Assembly: GCF_040147005.1 (NCBI RefSeq) | Contig: NZ_JAMSHO010000001.1 | Location: 1,922,001-1,986,000, forward strand | DNA length: 64,000 nt | Source of the DNA: Halomonas sp. H10-9-1 | GTDB lineage: Bacteria; Pseudomonadota; Gammaproteobacteria; Pseudomonadales; Halomonadaceae | Direction: 5' to 3' | In this document: positions 1-8,413 of the stretch, in pieces | Layout: the number at the start of each line of letters is the position of its first letter | Position numbering within the stretch: the stretch's first letter is position 1 | Notes under the pieces: model-generated | The model's database searches: none | The model's input: the letters and a program-made list of their open reading frames with translations, nothing else | Told to the model about the DNA's origin: nothing | Made by a program: the position numbers and the translations under genes

Positions 1-95
1 TTCTCGGTGATGGTGGTCTTGCCGGCGTCGGGGTGGGAGATGATCGCGAAAGTGCGTCGAAGCCCTGTCTCATGGGCCTGTTTCTGGTCTGACAT
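1..95 (-). CDS. prfC: Peptide chain release factor 3, N-terminal fragment
   Basis: Reading leftward from the ATG at 95, the first ~31 residues end at the window edge. They contain [19 protein letters not shown], which is the G1/P-loop segment of the translational GTPase RF3 (the family has SHPDAGKTT rather than the NHPDHGKTT-like loops of other factors). RF3 removes RF1/RF2 from the ribosome after peptide release. Only the start is present, so nothing can be said of the rest. It is divergent from the regB-like gene, and the ~170 bases between them should hold both promoters. The assignment rests on this short but very characteristic motif. Confidence 0.85.
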   Translation of the reverse strand, partial: MSDQKQAHETGLRRTFAIISHPDAGKTTITE

Positions 96-264
96 GCGTT
101 GGGTTCGCCAATTTTGTACTCAACCTTGTACTCGAGGAGAGCAGCGCGGGGTCGAGAGAGGAGTTTGGCGGCTATTCTACGCCCTCGCCGGACTGAAATG
201 TAGGTCGGACACGCCACCCGACGCCACAGGCGCGCTATCATGTGGCGGTCGAAAAGGAGTCAGC

Positions 265-1539
265 ATGCCGACCACCCAGCCACTGCCCCTTTCCACCCCC
301 AATCGCAACCTGGTGCGCCTGACTATCGTGCGCGGCATCACCTGGACCGGTTTCCTCGCCGCCATCATCTTCGGCGTCGAGGTGTTGGGCTTCGAGCTCG
401 AAGTCACCGCGGTGATCGGCGTGGTGCTGGTGATGGCGGTGATCAACCTGGCGACCTGGTGGCGCCTGGGGCGCCACCGCGCGGTCACCGACGGCGAATA
501 CCTGCTCCACCTGCTGGCCGATGTTGCCGGCCTGACGCTGCTCTTCTACTTCACCGGCGGTGCCAGCAACCCCTTCATCACCTACTACCTGGTACCGGTG
601 ACAATCGCCGCTGCCACCCTGCCCTGGCGCTGCGCCTGGATCATCGCCGCCACCTCCATGCTCGGTTACAGCGCGTTGCTGGCCTTCCATCACCCGGTGC
701 CCCAGCTGACCGGTGGCCACGGGCCGACCGCCAGCCTCAACCTCCACGTGCTGGGCATGTGGCTGAACTTCGCCCTTTCGGCGGGCCTGGTGACCTTCTT
801 CATCTACAAGATGGCCCACGCCCTGCGCAGCAGGGAACAGGCGCTGTCGCGGACTCGCGAGGCCGCCCTGCGCAACGAGCAGGTACTCGCCGTGGCCACC
901 CAGGCCGCGGGCACCGCCCACGAGCTGGGCACCCCGCTCTCCACCATGGCGGTGCTGCTTTCCGAGATGCGCGAGGAGTTCGGGGACAACCCCATGCTGC
1001 AGAAGGATATCGAGCTGCTGCGCCGGCAGGTGGATACCTGCAAGTTGCGGCTGCAGCAACTGGTGGAGAGCGCCGACCGCCGTCGCATGGGCGAACCACA
1101 GATCACCGATGCCGAGCTGTGGTTGGCTGGGGTGATCCAGCGCTGGCTGGTACTGCGCCCGGATGTCAGTCACCGCTTCGAGGTGGCCGAGCATCGAGGG
1201 CGGCCCTGGCTGGCAGTCGACACCACCCTGGAGCAGGCGCTGACCAACCTGCTGAACAATGCCGCCGACGCCAGCCCGGAGGACATCATCATCCGCCTGG
1301 ACTGGCACGCCGACGAGGTCGTGATCGACATCCGTGATCATGGCCCCGGCGTCGCCCTGGGTATCGCCGACCAGCTCGGCGACACCTTCGTCTCCACCAA
1401 GAGCAAGGGGATGGGCATCGGCCTGTTCCTGACCCATGCCACCATCAACCGCTTCGGCGGCGGTGTCAGCCTCTACAACCACCCCCAGGGTGGCACCCTG
1501 ACCGAGGTGGTGCTGCCTCGCAGCGAAGCCAGCGATTGA
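265..1539 (+). CDS. regB: RegB/PrrB/RoxS-type redox sensor histidine kinase
   Basis: This 424-residue membrane sensor kinase pairs with the next gene. The N-terminal half has about six hydrophobic segments and contains FTGGASNPF, the GGxxNPF quinone-sensing motif of RegB. It is followed by the H-box AGTAHELGTPLSTMAVL (phospho-acceptor His), the N-box NLLNNAADAS and the G-box GMGIGLFLTHATI of the ATPase domain. The start is at 265 because AAAAGGAG lies just upstream; the open frame runs further 5' but without family similarity. In Pseudomonas and Rhodobacter relatives this kinase senses the respiratory redox state and controls terminal oxidase genes, which fits the oxidase cluster in this window. 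That regulatory link is inference. Confidence 0.9.
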   Translation: MPTTQPLPLSTPNRNLVRLTIVRGITWTGFLAAIIFGVEVLGFELEVTAVIGVVLVMAVINLATWWRLGRHRAVTDGEYLLHLLADVAGLTLLFYFTGGASNPFITYYLVPVTIAAATLPWRCAWIIAATSMLGYSALLAFHHPVPQLTGGHGPTASLNLHVLGMWLNFALSAGLVTFFIYKMAHALRSREQALSRTREAALRNEQVLAVATQAAGTAHELGTPLSTMAVLLSEMREEFGDNPMLQKDIELLRRQVDTCKLRLQQLVESADRRRMGEPQITDAELWLAGVIQRWLVLRPDVSHRFEVAEHRGRPWLAVDTTLEQALTNLLNNAADASPEDIIIRLDWHADEVVIDIRDHGPGVALGIADQLGDTFVSTKSKGMGIGLFLTHATINRFGGGVSLYNHPQGGTLTEVVLPRSEASD

Positions 1540-1578
1540 TCCAGCCCTATCACCACCCACCTATAGAGCGAGCCCCCC

Positions 1579-2118
1579 ATGCAAGAGAGTCCCGAACGCC
1601 TGCTGATCATCGACGACGACGAGATGTTCTGCCACGTGCTTGACCGTGCCATGACCCGGCGCGGTTACGAGGTGGTGGTCGCCCGGGACGCCCAGGAGGC
1701 TCTCTCCCTGGCCCATCAGCACAGCCCCACCCTGGCCACCCTCGACCTCAAGCTCGAGCATGAGTCTGGGCTCAAGCTGCTGCCGGAGCTGCTGGAGGTG
1801 GTGCCGGAGTGCCGGGTGGTGATCCTCACCGGCTACTCCAGCATCGCCACGGCCGTGGAAGCGATCAAGCTGGGGGCGGTCAACTACCTGTGCAAGCCGG
1901 CCGATGCCGACGAGGTGCTGGCCGCCTTCGACAAGGATGATGGTGACCCGCAGATCGAGGTGGCCGAACAGCCCCCCTCCATCAACCGCATCGCCTGGGA
2001 GCATATTCAGAAGGTGCTACAGGAGCACGACGGCAATATCTCCGCCACCGCTCGCGCCCTGGGCATGCACCGCCGCACCCTGCAACGCAAGCTGCAGAAG
2101 CGGCCGGTGCGGCGCTAA
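1579..2118 (+). CDS. regA: RegA/PrrA/RoxR-type response regulator
   Basis: A 179-residue response regulator 39 bases after the kinase gene, so probably co-transcribed. The receiver domain (about 1-120) shows the acidic cluster IIDDDE, the phospho-acceptor region LDLKLEHESG (Asp ~53-55), the Thr of ILTGYSS and the Lys of CKPAD. The C-terminal ~45 residues (about 135-175) are a Fis-type helix-turn-helix, NISATARALGMHRRTLQRKL. This single-domain receiver plus Fis HTH with no AAA domain is the RegA/PrrA/RoxR layout, and the length is normal. It is expected to bind DNA when phosphorylated by the neighbouring kinase. Confidence 0.9.
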   Translation: MQESPERLLIIDDDEMFCHVLDRAMTRRGYEVVVARDAQEALSLAHQHSPTLATLDLKLEHESGLKLLPELLEVVPECRVVILTGYSSIATAVEAIKLGAVNYLCKPADADEVLAAFDKDDGDPQIEVAEQPPSINRIAWEHIQKVLQEHDGNISATARALGMHRRTLQRKLQKRPVRR

Positions 2119-2126
2119 CCGGCCCC

Positions 2127-2894
2127 TTACTGAGCCGTCCACCCCAGGTCGATGTTCCAGCTGGCACCGGTGACGGCACCGGCCGCGTCGGAGGCCAGGT
2201 AGGCCACCAGCTCGGCCACTTCGCCGGGTTCGATCAGGCGCTTGATGGCGGCATTCTTGAGCATGACCTGCTCGATCACCTCCTGCTCCTGCATGCCGTG
2301 CAACTTCGCCTGATCGGCGATCTGGTTGTCGACCAGCGGGGTCTTCACATAGGCGGGGCAGATGGCATTGGCGGTAATCCCCTGGCTCCCCCCTTCCAGC
2401 GCCGCGGTCTTGGTCAGGCCGATCATGCCATGCTTGGCACTGATATAGGCCGACTTGCCCGGCGAGGCCACCTGAGCGTGCACCGAGGCGATGTTGACGA
2501 TGCGCCCCCAGCCATTCTCGCGCATGGAGGGCCAGACCGCCTGGCTCAGCAGGAAGGGAGCGGTCAGCATCAGGTCGATGATCTGGCGCCACTTCGCCTC
2601 GGGAAACTCCTCAATGGGCGAGACATGCTGGATGCCGGCATTGTTGACCAGGATATCGACGCGCCCGAAGCGCTTGACCGCATCGGCAACGGCGGCCTTG
2701 CAGGCTTCCCCGTCCGTGAGATCGGCCTGAAAGAAACTGGCACCGGCCTCCTCCGCCACTTCACGGCCAGCGGGGTTGAAGTCCACCGCCAGCACCTGGT
2801 GGCCGAGGCGACAGAAGTGACGCACCACCGCCTCGCCGATACCACTGCTGGTACCGGTGACGAGGGCGACGCGGGGGGTGACGGGCGCTGACAT
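2127..2894 (-). CDS. bdhA: 3-hydroxybutyrate dehydrogenase (SDR family)
   Basis: A 255-residue short-chain dehydrogenase that oxidises (R)-3-hydroxybutyrate to acetoacetate with NAD+. Visible are the nucleotide motif TGTSSGIGE, the NNAG segment (NNAGIQHVSPIEEFP, typical of this enzyme) and the catalytic Ser/Tyr/Lys region IASVHAQ...SAYISAKHG. The substrate-specific stretch TPLVDNQIADQAK also fits. The start has a good AAGGAG 7 bases upstream. Its product acetoacetate is the substrate of the scoAB CoA transferase encoded about 2 kb away, so together they would feed hydroxybutyrate (for instance from depolymerised PHB) to acetoacetyl-CoA. It is convergent with regA, 8 bases away. Confidence 0.92.
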   Translation of the reverse strand: MSAPVTPRVALVTGTSSGIGEAVVRHFCRLGHQVLAVDFNPAGREVAEEAGASFFQADLTDGEACKAAVADAVKRFGRVDILVNNAGIQHVSPIEEFPEAKWRQIIDLMLTAPFLLSQAVWPSMRENGWGRIVNIASVHAQVASPGKSAYISAKHGMIGLTKTAALEGGSQGITANAICPAYVKTPLVDNQIADQAKLHGMQEQEVIEQVMLKNAAIKRLIEPGEVAELVAYLASDAAGAVTGASWNIDLGWTAQ

Positions 2895-2975
2895 TGGCGA
2901 CTCCTTGCTGATGCATGCTGATGTAGATTGTCGAAATACACAGAGCCAACAGCATAAGGGGGTATCGGCGTAGCG

Positions 2976-3434
2976 TCACCCTTCGCGAGGAGAACCCTCG
3001 CCGGGCTCCTGGGCGGGGACCATCACCCGCTCCATCAACTGCTGGGCAAGGCGGCTGGCATCCTGTCGCGTGGCGACATCGGCGAGATCATCCAGCAGCA
3101 CCAGGCGCCAGCAGCCGAGCGACTCCCCCAGCGCCACGGCCTCCATGGGGTAGCGCCCCGAAGGCAGCGACAGCGTGCAGCGCTCACCGCAGGGGGGCAC
3201 GGGCTCGGCCTCGTCGGCGGGCAGCATCACCAGCCACAGCGATACCGGTGTGACCAGGGCACCCACCAGTTGCTCGCCGTGCCCGGGCAGGCGACAGCAC
3301 TGGAAACAGAGCGCATCGGCGGCCAGCCGTGGATTGAAATGGGGCAGCGACTTGGCCTCGCGCAGGTGGCTGGCGGTCCAGGCCTCGCCAAGCCGCCGCA
3401 GGCGCTGATACTGCTCCGGAGTCAGGGCATGCAT
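2976..3434 (-). CDS. HybE-family (NiFe-hydrogenase chaperone-like) protein
   Basis: A protein of about 152 residues resembling the HybE/HoxT-type [NiFe]-hydrogenase assembly chaperone family. Shared features are an N-terminal HFNPRLAADALCF segment, a central GALVTPVSLWLVMLP block, a PSGRYPME segment and a late CWRLVLLDDL. In that family these chaperones bind the hydrogenase small subunit or its Tat signal. The start is placed at the second Met because GGAGAG sits 6 bases before it; a start four codons earlier is possible. No hydrogenase gene is visible nearby, so the cellular role here is unknown. Confidence 0.6.
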   Translation of the reverse strand: MHALTPEQYQRLRRLGEAWTASHLREAKSLPHFNPRLAADALCFQCCRLPGHGEQLVGALVTPVSLWLVMLPADEAEPVPPCGERCTLSLPSGRYPMEAVALGESLGCWRLVLLDDLADVATRQDASRLAQQLMERVMVPAQEPGEGSPREG

Positions 3435-3612
3435 GAGTCTCTCCATGATGTCGGGCGGCGCCAGTATAGGCGCCGCGAGCCGCCGGGCCCAGTAGCCATA
3501 GCGGCTGCCAATCGCCCGGCTCGCCAGGGCCTATTGGCCAGGACGCCCGCTATCACGGACAATACGACGCCATCATCATTCCAGCCAGCGCCCCCGGCGC
3601 CAAGGAGAGCCC

Positions 3613-3888
3613 ATGTTCGTCACCATCTATGGCCGCCCAGGCTGCCCCTTCTGCGTCTTCGCCAAGGACCTTGCCCAGCGCCTCGAGACCGCCGGGGCCA
3701 TCGAGGGCTATCGCTATCTCGATATGTATGCCGAGGGGCTGACCAAGGCCGACCTGACCCAGAAGGTCGGCCAGACCGTGCACACCGTGCCCCAGGTGTT
3801 CCTGGATGCCACACCCATCGGCGGCTTCTCGGAGTTCGATCAGTACGTGCGTGAACGGGCTCTCCTGGCCGTCGCCCAGCCCCATTGA
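3613..3888 (+). CDS. grxA: Glutaredoxin, GrxA family
   Basis: A 91-residue glutaredoxin. The dithiol active site CPFC is at residues 11-14 in the context YGRPGCPFCVFAKDL. The cis-proline segment HTVPQVFLD and the glutathione-binding GGFSEFDQYV follow. The spacing and the AEGLTKADLTQKVG segment match E. coli Grx1 (GrxA), which reduces ribonucleotide reductase and OxyR. A GGAG-type ribosome site (AAGGAGAGCCC) precedes the ATG. It appears to be a single-gene unit. Confidence 0.92.
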   Translation: MFVTIYGRPGCPFCVFAKDLAQRLETAGAIEGYRYLDMYAEGLTKADLTQKVGQTVHTVPQVFLDATPIGGFSEFDQYVRERALLAVAQPH

Positions 3889-3988
3889 CCCTGCCCCACG
3901 TTCGGCAGCGTGGTCCGGGCGTTGAAAGCCCTCCTGCCATCGATGCCTATACTTCCCGCCAGTCACGACGACAAGGGAAGCATGTTCG

Positions 3989-4756
3989 ATGCAGAGGGAA
4001 GAGTTCATTCAGCAGCTATGGCTGGATTTTATCCACCAGCATCCGGAGATCGCCGGGCTACGGCTCTGGCCGCTGGATGCCCCGGTGGAATACCTGGCCC
4101 TGCTGACCCTCAATCACCGCCAGCATGGCATGGATGCCCTGCTGCCATCGCTTGCGCACTTCGGCTACAGCATCCGGCACTGCCATGCCATGGCCGACCG
4201 CGGGCTGCTGGTCAACCTGCTGGCACCGCCAGACGCAGGCCCCTGGCTGGCCGTTGCCGAACTCCAGATGGGCACCCTGGCCAGGCGGCCCAGAGCCCTG
4301 CTCGAGGGGCTTGTCGACGAGGCCCCCGAATCCGCCCACCGTGGCGCCATCAGCCTATGCCAGGGGCGGCCCTGGCCGATGCCTGACTGGGAGAGCTACC
4401 AGGCCCTGCACCAGGCGCATCCCCTGGCTGCCCTGCTCGCCGTCAACGGGCCGCGGTTGCACCATGCCGGCTATGACTGCCAGCACCTCGAAGCCCCCCT
4501 CGAGGAGTTGCACAGGGGAATGGAAGAGGCTGGGCTCGCCGGCACCGACGATCGCCACCACGGCCTCTTCCCCATCTCGCCGCTGGTCGACTATCGTTTC
4601 TACCCGACGGGCTCGCGACGGCAGCCCTTCGCCGCGGGAGACGAGCACCGCATCGAGACCGGCGGCATCGCACTGGTACAGAAGTCGGTCAGCGCCCACC
4701 AGGAGCGAGTGGTCGAACTGCTGCTGCCCCACCACACCCGCTGCCAACTCTCCTGA
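3989..4756 (+). CDS. Uncharacterised protein, possibly DUF1338-like
   Basis: A 255-residue soluble protein with no signal peptide or membrane segment. I do not recognise it with certainty. The order LNHRQHGMDALLPSLAHFGY, then WLAVAELQMGTLARRP, and late isolated His and Glu residues faintly resembles the VOC-fold DUF1338 / 2-oxoadipate dioxygenase-decarboxylase family, where His and Glu bind iron. That is only an impression. It sits alone between grxA and a hairpin terminator shared with the convergent scoB. Confidence 0.4.
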   Translation: MQREEFIQQLWLDFIHQHPEIAGLRLWPLDAPVEYLALLTLNHRQHGMDALLPSLAHFGYSIRHCHAMADRGLLVNLLAPPDAGPWLAVAELQMGTLARRPRALLEGLVDEAPESAHRGAISLCQGRPWPMPDWESYQALHQAHPLAALLAVNGPRLHHAGYDCQHLEAPLEELHRGMEEAGLAGTDDRHHGLFPISPLVDYRFYPTGSRRQPFAAGDEHRIETGGIALVQKSVSAHQERVVELLLPHHTRCQLS

Positions 4757-4866
4757 CCTCTCATCCACAGTATCTGTGGATAACGCTGTGCAACATTGCC
4801 GCCCACGCCGCTCACCATGGGCCACCTGGCGCGATGGTCATAAAATCGCCATCTCCGAACGCACAC

Positions 4867-4891
4867 GGCCCGGACGCTTGACGTCCGGGCC
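4867..4891. terminator. Hairpin between convergent genes
   Basis: A perfect 10-bp stem, GGCCCGGACG with CGTCCGGGCC, and a 5-base loop. It lies between the convergent ends of the 255-residue hypothetical gene and scoB. No clear T-tract follows on either strand, so it is a terminator-like hairpin by position and shape. Confidence 0.5.
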
Positions 4892-4918
4892 GCGGGCAGG
4901 AGCGGGAAGTGTCCCGCC

Positions 4919-5578
4919 TCAGTCGAAGGTCATCTCCGGCACGTGGTCGGGCACCACCAGCTTGCCCGCGGTCAGCGACTTGATCTCCTCCACGGAGACA
5001 CCCGGGGCGCGCTCCTTGAGGTGGAAGGCACCGTCCTTGATCTCCAGGTAGGCAAGGTCGGTCAGCACCCGGCTGATGCAGCCGGCGCCGGTCAGCGGCA
5101 GGCTGCAGGACTCAAGCAGCTTGGACTCGCCATGCTTGGAGGCGTGGGTCATGGTGCAGATGATGTTCTCTGCACCGGCCACCAGATCCATGGCGCCGCC
5201 CATGCCCTTGATCAACTTGCCAGGGATCATCCACGAGGCGATGTTGCCGTTCTGGTCGACCTCGAAGGCCCCCAGTACGGTCAGGTCGACGTGGCCGCCC
5301 CGGATCATGGCGAAGGATTCCGCCGACGAGAAGATCGCCGCGCCCGGCCGGGCGGTGACGGTCTCCTTGCCGGCGTTGATCATGTCCGGATCGAGCTCTT
5401 CCTCGGTGGGGTAGCGCCCCATGCCGAGCAGGCCGTTCTCGGACTGCAGCATCACGTCGATGCCCTCGGGGACATAGTTGGCCACCAGGGTGGGGATGCC
5501 AATGCCCAGGTTGACGTAGAAGCCATCTTCCAGTTCACGCGCCACGCGCATTGCCATCTGTTCGCGAGTCAGTGCCAT
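4919..5578 (-). CDS. scoB: 3-oxoacid CoA-transferase, subunit B
   Basis: A 219-residue beta subunit of succinyl-CoA:3-ketoacid (acetoacetate) CoA transferase, which activates acetoacetate to acetoacetyl-CoA. The catalytic glutamate lies in LQSENGLLGMG (the SENG motif). The N-terminal NLGIGIPTLVANYVPEG and the glycine-rich GGAMDLVAGA are also typical. GAGG precedes the ATG. It follows scoA by 58 bases on the same strand. With the nearby bdhA-like gene this is a ketone-body (3-hydroxybutyrate) utilisation set. Whether succinate or acetate is the preferred CoA partner cannot be told by eye. Confidence 0.9.
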   Translation of the reverse strand: MALTREQMAMRVARELEDGFYVNLGIGIPTLVANYVPEGIDVMLQSENGLLGMGRYPTEEELDPDMINAGKETVTARPGAAIFSSAESFAMIRGGHVDLTVLGAFEVDQNGNIASWMIPGKLIKGMGGAMDLVAGAENIICTMTHASKHGESKLLESCSLPLTGAGCISRVLTDLAYLEIKDGAFHLKERAPGVSVEEIKSLTAGKLVVPDHVPEMTFD

Positions 5579-5636
5579 CTTCTTGCCTCTTTATTCGATG
5601 AGAAACGGTCGGTGAGAAACGCCAGCAGCGAGGAGA

Positions 5637-6338
5637 TCACGCCTCGCGCACGGTGCGCTTCTCGATGCGCTTCTCGAAGGAGCCCTGGATGATGCGGTCG
5701 ACGTAGATCCCCGGGGTGTGGATCTGATCGGGCGTCAGCTCGCCCGGCTCGACGATCTCCTCGACCTCGACCACGGTGATCTTGCCGCAGGTCGCCGCCA
5801 TCGGGTTGAAGTTCTGGGCGGTATCGCGATAGACCACGTTGCCGAAGCGATCGGCCTTCCAGCCCTTGATGATGGCGAAATCGGCGTGGAACGCCTCCTC
5901 GAGGATGTAGTGGCGCCCGTTGAACTCGCGCACCTCCTTGCCCTCGCCGATGGGCGTGCCGTAGCCCGTGGCGGTATAGAAGGCGGGGATGCCGGCGCCG
6001 CCGGCGCGCATCTTCTCGGCCAGGGTGCCCTGGGGCGTCAGGATCACCTCGATCTCATCGTTGAGCATCTGCTGCTCGAACAGCGCATTCTCGCCCACGT
6101 AGGAGGCATAGATGCGTGAGATCTGCTTGTCCTCCAGCAGCACTCCCAGGCCAAAGCCGTCCACGCCGCAGTTATTGGAGATGACGGTGAGATCCCTGAC
6201 CCCGAGTCGCTTGATCTCGGCGATCAGGTTCTCGGGGATGCCACAGAGACCGAAGCCACCGGCAGCGACCGTCATGCCGTTGTCGATGCCTGCCATCGCC
6301 TCTGCATAGGAGTTAACGCGCTTGTCGAATCCGGCCAT
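5637..6338 (-). CDS. scoA: 3-oxoacid CoA-transferase, subunit A
   Basis: A 233-residue alpha subunit that forms the enzyme with ScoB. The N-terminal [16 protein letters not shown] (CoA-binding glycine-rich loop), the [12 protein letters not shown] segment, the [15 protein letters not shown] block and a late [24 protein letters not shown] are characteristic. GAGG precedes the ATG. It is first in the two-gene operon and diverges from a LysR gene across 177 bases of AT-rich DNA, which suggests local LysR control. Confidence 0.92.
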   Translation of the reverse strand: MAGFDKRVNSYAEAMAGIDNGMTVAAGGFGLCGIPENLIAEIKRLGVRDLTVISNNCGVDGFGLGVLLEDKQISRIYASYVGENALFEQQMLNDEIEVILTPQGTLAEKMRAGGAGIPAFYTATGYGTPIGEGKEVREFNGRHYILEEAFHADFAIIKGWKADRFGNVVYRDTAQNFNPMAATCGKITVVEVEEIVEPGELTPDQIHTPGIYVDRIIQGSFEKRIEKRTVREA

Positions 6339-6515
6339 ATCACGCCTCGAGTTGTTGTGGGCTGAAGTACTCAGGAAGAGTAGCGTGTCTGTGAAGACAT
6401 GTGGTGCATAGTGTTGGCCCTGGCGATATATTTGTTAAGTTTGTTTTTCTTATCGTTTTATTGAAAAGCATTATAAATTGAACCTTGGTCGCATATCCGC
6501 TCCGGAGTAGCCAAC
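6339..6515. promoter_or_regulatory. Divergent scoA / lysR promoter region
   Basis: A 177-base gap that is clearly AT-rich (strongest at 6421-6480), between scoA (minus) and the LysR gene (plus). It is the natural site for both promoters and for LysR operator sites. T- and A-rich runs are abundant, but I could not single out one convincing T-N11-A operator or -35/-10 pair. Confidence 0.5.
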
Positions 6516-7442
6516 ATGACCGTCAAGCAGCTACGCGCCTTTCTTGCCGTGGCCAGCGCCTTGAGCTTCACTCAGGCCTGCGAGCACCTGCACCTCTCAC
6601 AGCCAGCGCTGAGCCTGGCCATCAAGGGGCTCGAGGAGAGCCTGGGCGGACGCCTGCTGACGCGCAGCACGCGCAGCGTACGGCTGACGCCCGAAGGCGA
6701 GTCCCTGGTCCCGCTGGCCAAGCGACTGCTGGCCGAGTGGGACAACACCGAGGAACTGATGCGCCAGCGCTTCACCCTGCAGATGGGTCGGCTCGGGGTC
6801 GCCGCCATGCCCTCCTTCGCCGGCAACCTGCTGCCCCCGGCCCTGATGGCGTTTCGACGGAGCTACCCGCGCATCAATGTCACCGTGCATGACGTCATCA
6901 ACGAGCAGGTGATCGAGATGGTGCGCAATGGCCAGGTGGAGCTGGGCATCGCCTTCGAGCCCGAGGCCGTGGGCAGCCTCACCTTCACGCCCTTGTTCAA
7001 CGACCGCTTCGTCGCCGTGGTGCCGCCCCGCTCACTGCTGGCCGGACACGCGACTCTACGCTGGGAGATGCTGCTCACCCACGACTTCATCGCCCTGCAG
7101 CGCCCCTCCATGGTACGCCGCCTGCTCGAGCAGCAGTTGGAAGCGGAAGGCCTGGCACTGCCCAGCGCCTTCGAGAGCCATCAGCTGGCCACCGTGGGCC
7201 GCATGGTGGCCAGCGGACTGGGGGTCAGCGCGGTGCCCTCGCTGTGCCGCGGCCAGATGGAGGAGCTCGGCGCGCGCTGCCTGACACTGGAGGCCCCCGC
7301 CATCCAGCGCGACGTGGGCATCCTCACACATGGCGAGCTCTCCACCGCGGCCCTGGCACTCCGCGAGGTGATCCTCGACACCCTGGGCACGCCCCCGGCG
7401 AGTCAAGGGGAGGCGTCAACCGCAGACCCGGCCACAACCTAG
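6516..7442 (+). CDS. LysR-family transcriptional regulator, probable scoAB regulator
   Basis: A 308-residue LysR-type regulator. The N-terminal winged helix-turn-helix (about 1-60) includes FTQACEHLHLSQPALSLAIKGLEESLGGRLLTRSTR and RLTPEGESL. The remaining ~220 residues form the periplasmic-binding-protein-like effector domain. CGGAG lies about 10 bases before the ATG. Its divergent position next to scoAB suggests it controls that operon; this rests on context alone. Confidence 0.85.
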   Translation: MTVKQLRAFLAVASALSFTQACEHLHLSQPALSLAIKGLEESLGGRLLTRSTRSVRLTPEGESLVPLAKRLLAEWDNTEELMRQRFTLQMGRLGVAAMPSFAGNLLPPALMAFRRSYPRINVTVHDVINEQVIEMVRNGQVELGIAFEPEAVGSLTFTPLFNDRFVAVVPPRSLLAGHATLRWEMLLTHDFIALQRPSMVRRLLEQQLEAEGLALPSAFESHQLATVGRMVASGLGVSAVPSLCRGQMEELGARCLTLEAPAIQRDVGILTHGELSTAALALREVILDTLGTPPASQGEASTADPATT

Positions 7443-7543
7443 TCGCCCGTGCAGCAGACCGCGCATTGGTGGTGCACGCTGGGCAGGCGTCGGGGGATCC
7501 TTTAGCATTGCCGACATTCCCCACGCCACCCATGGAGATCGGC

Positions 7544-8413
7544 ATGTCGACCCTCAGGGGCATCGTCAGCCTGCTACTGCTCACCCTGACCACCCTGCTG
7601 TGGGGCCTTCCCCTGCTGCTGCTGACGCTGGTCAAGCTGGTCACGCCGGGCCACCGCCTGCGCCTGGCGGTGCTCAGGCTGCTTAACGCCATCGCCCTCA
7701 ACTGGATCGGATTGAACCTGTGGTGGATGCGGCACTGGCTGAGGCCGCGCCTGGAGATCGAGCTCCCCGAGGGCCTCTCGCGCCAGCACGGCTGGCTGGT
7801 GCTCTCCAATCATCGCAGCTGGACCGACATCTTCGTGCTGTTCTTCGCCCTGCATCGGCGCATCCCCATGCCTCGCTTCTTCCTCAAGCGACAGCTGATC
7901 TGGATTCCCATCGTGGGCCTGGCCTGGTGGGCACTGGAGTTCCCCTTCATGCGCCGCATGACCGCCGCGCAGCGTGCCCGCCACCCGCACCTGGCCCGGC
8001 GCGACCAGCAGGCCACGGAGCGCATGTGCCAACGCGCCCATGAGATGCCCATCGCCATCTTCAATTTTGTGGAGGGCACCCGCTTCACCCCGGCCAAGCT
8101 CGCCACCCAGGACTCGCCCTACCGGCATCTGCTGAAGCCACGCGCCGGAGGCGTCGCCCAGGTCCTCAGTCTCCTCGGCGACCAGCTCGCCGGCATCCTC
8201 GATGTCACCCTCCATTACGACAATCCACGCCCCACCTTCTGGGGGTACCTGTGCGGGCGCGAGGATCGCATCGTCATGCACACCCGCCTCCTGCCTATCG
8301 AGGAGTGGATGCCGGGCGGCAACTACCAGGATAACGCTAGCGACAAGGAACGCTTCCACACATGGATCAATGCGCTTTGGCACCAAAAGGACGAACGGCT
8401 CTCGCACTTTTGA
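7544..8413 (+). CDS. Membrane acyltransferase (PlsC superfamily, YihG-like)
   Basis: A 289-residue lysophosphatidate-type acyltransferase. A hydrophobic N-terminal anchor (about 5-35) is followed by the HX4D catalytic motif in SNHRSWTD. Later come FPFMRR and the substrate-binding FVEGTRFT. This is the order seen in E. coli YihG-like acyltransferases rather than PlsC itself. GGAG 5-6 bases upstream supports the start. Its 3' end overlaps the next gene by 52 bases. The acceptor is probably a membrane lipid, and the exact substrate is unknown. Confidence 0.8.
   Translation: MSTLRGIVSLLLLTLTTLLWGLPLLLLTLVKLVTPGHRLRLAVLRLLNAIALNWIGLNLWWMRHWLRPRLEIELPEGLSRQHGWLVLSNHRSWTDIFVLFFALHRRIPMPRFFLKRQLIWIPIVGLAWWALEFPFMRRMTAAQRARHPHLARRDQQATERMCQRAHEMPIAIFNFVEGTRFTPAKLATQDSPYRHLLKPRAGGVAQVLSLLGDQLAGILDVTLHYDNPRPTFWGYLCGREDRIVMHTRLLPIEEWMPGGNYQDNASDKERFHTWINALWHQKDERLSHF

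Noticed and set aside
238..1560. Long minus-strand ORF opposite regB
   Set aside because: It is a high-GC shadow: the plus-strand frame has clear kinase motifs, while the antisense frame has low-complexity composition and no recognisable domain. The same reasoning applies to many long antisense frames (for example opposite gcvP, thrS, pglZ and brxC).
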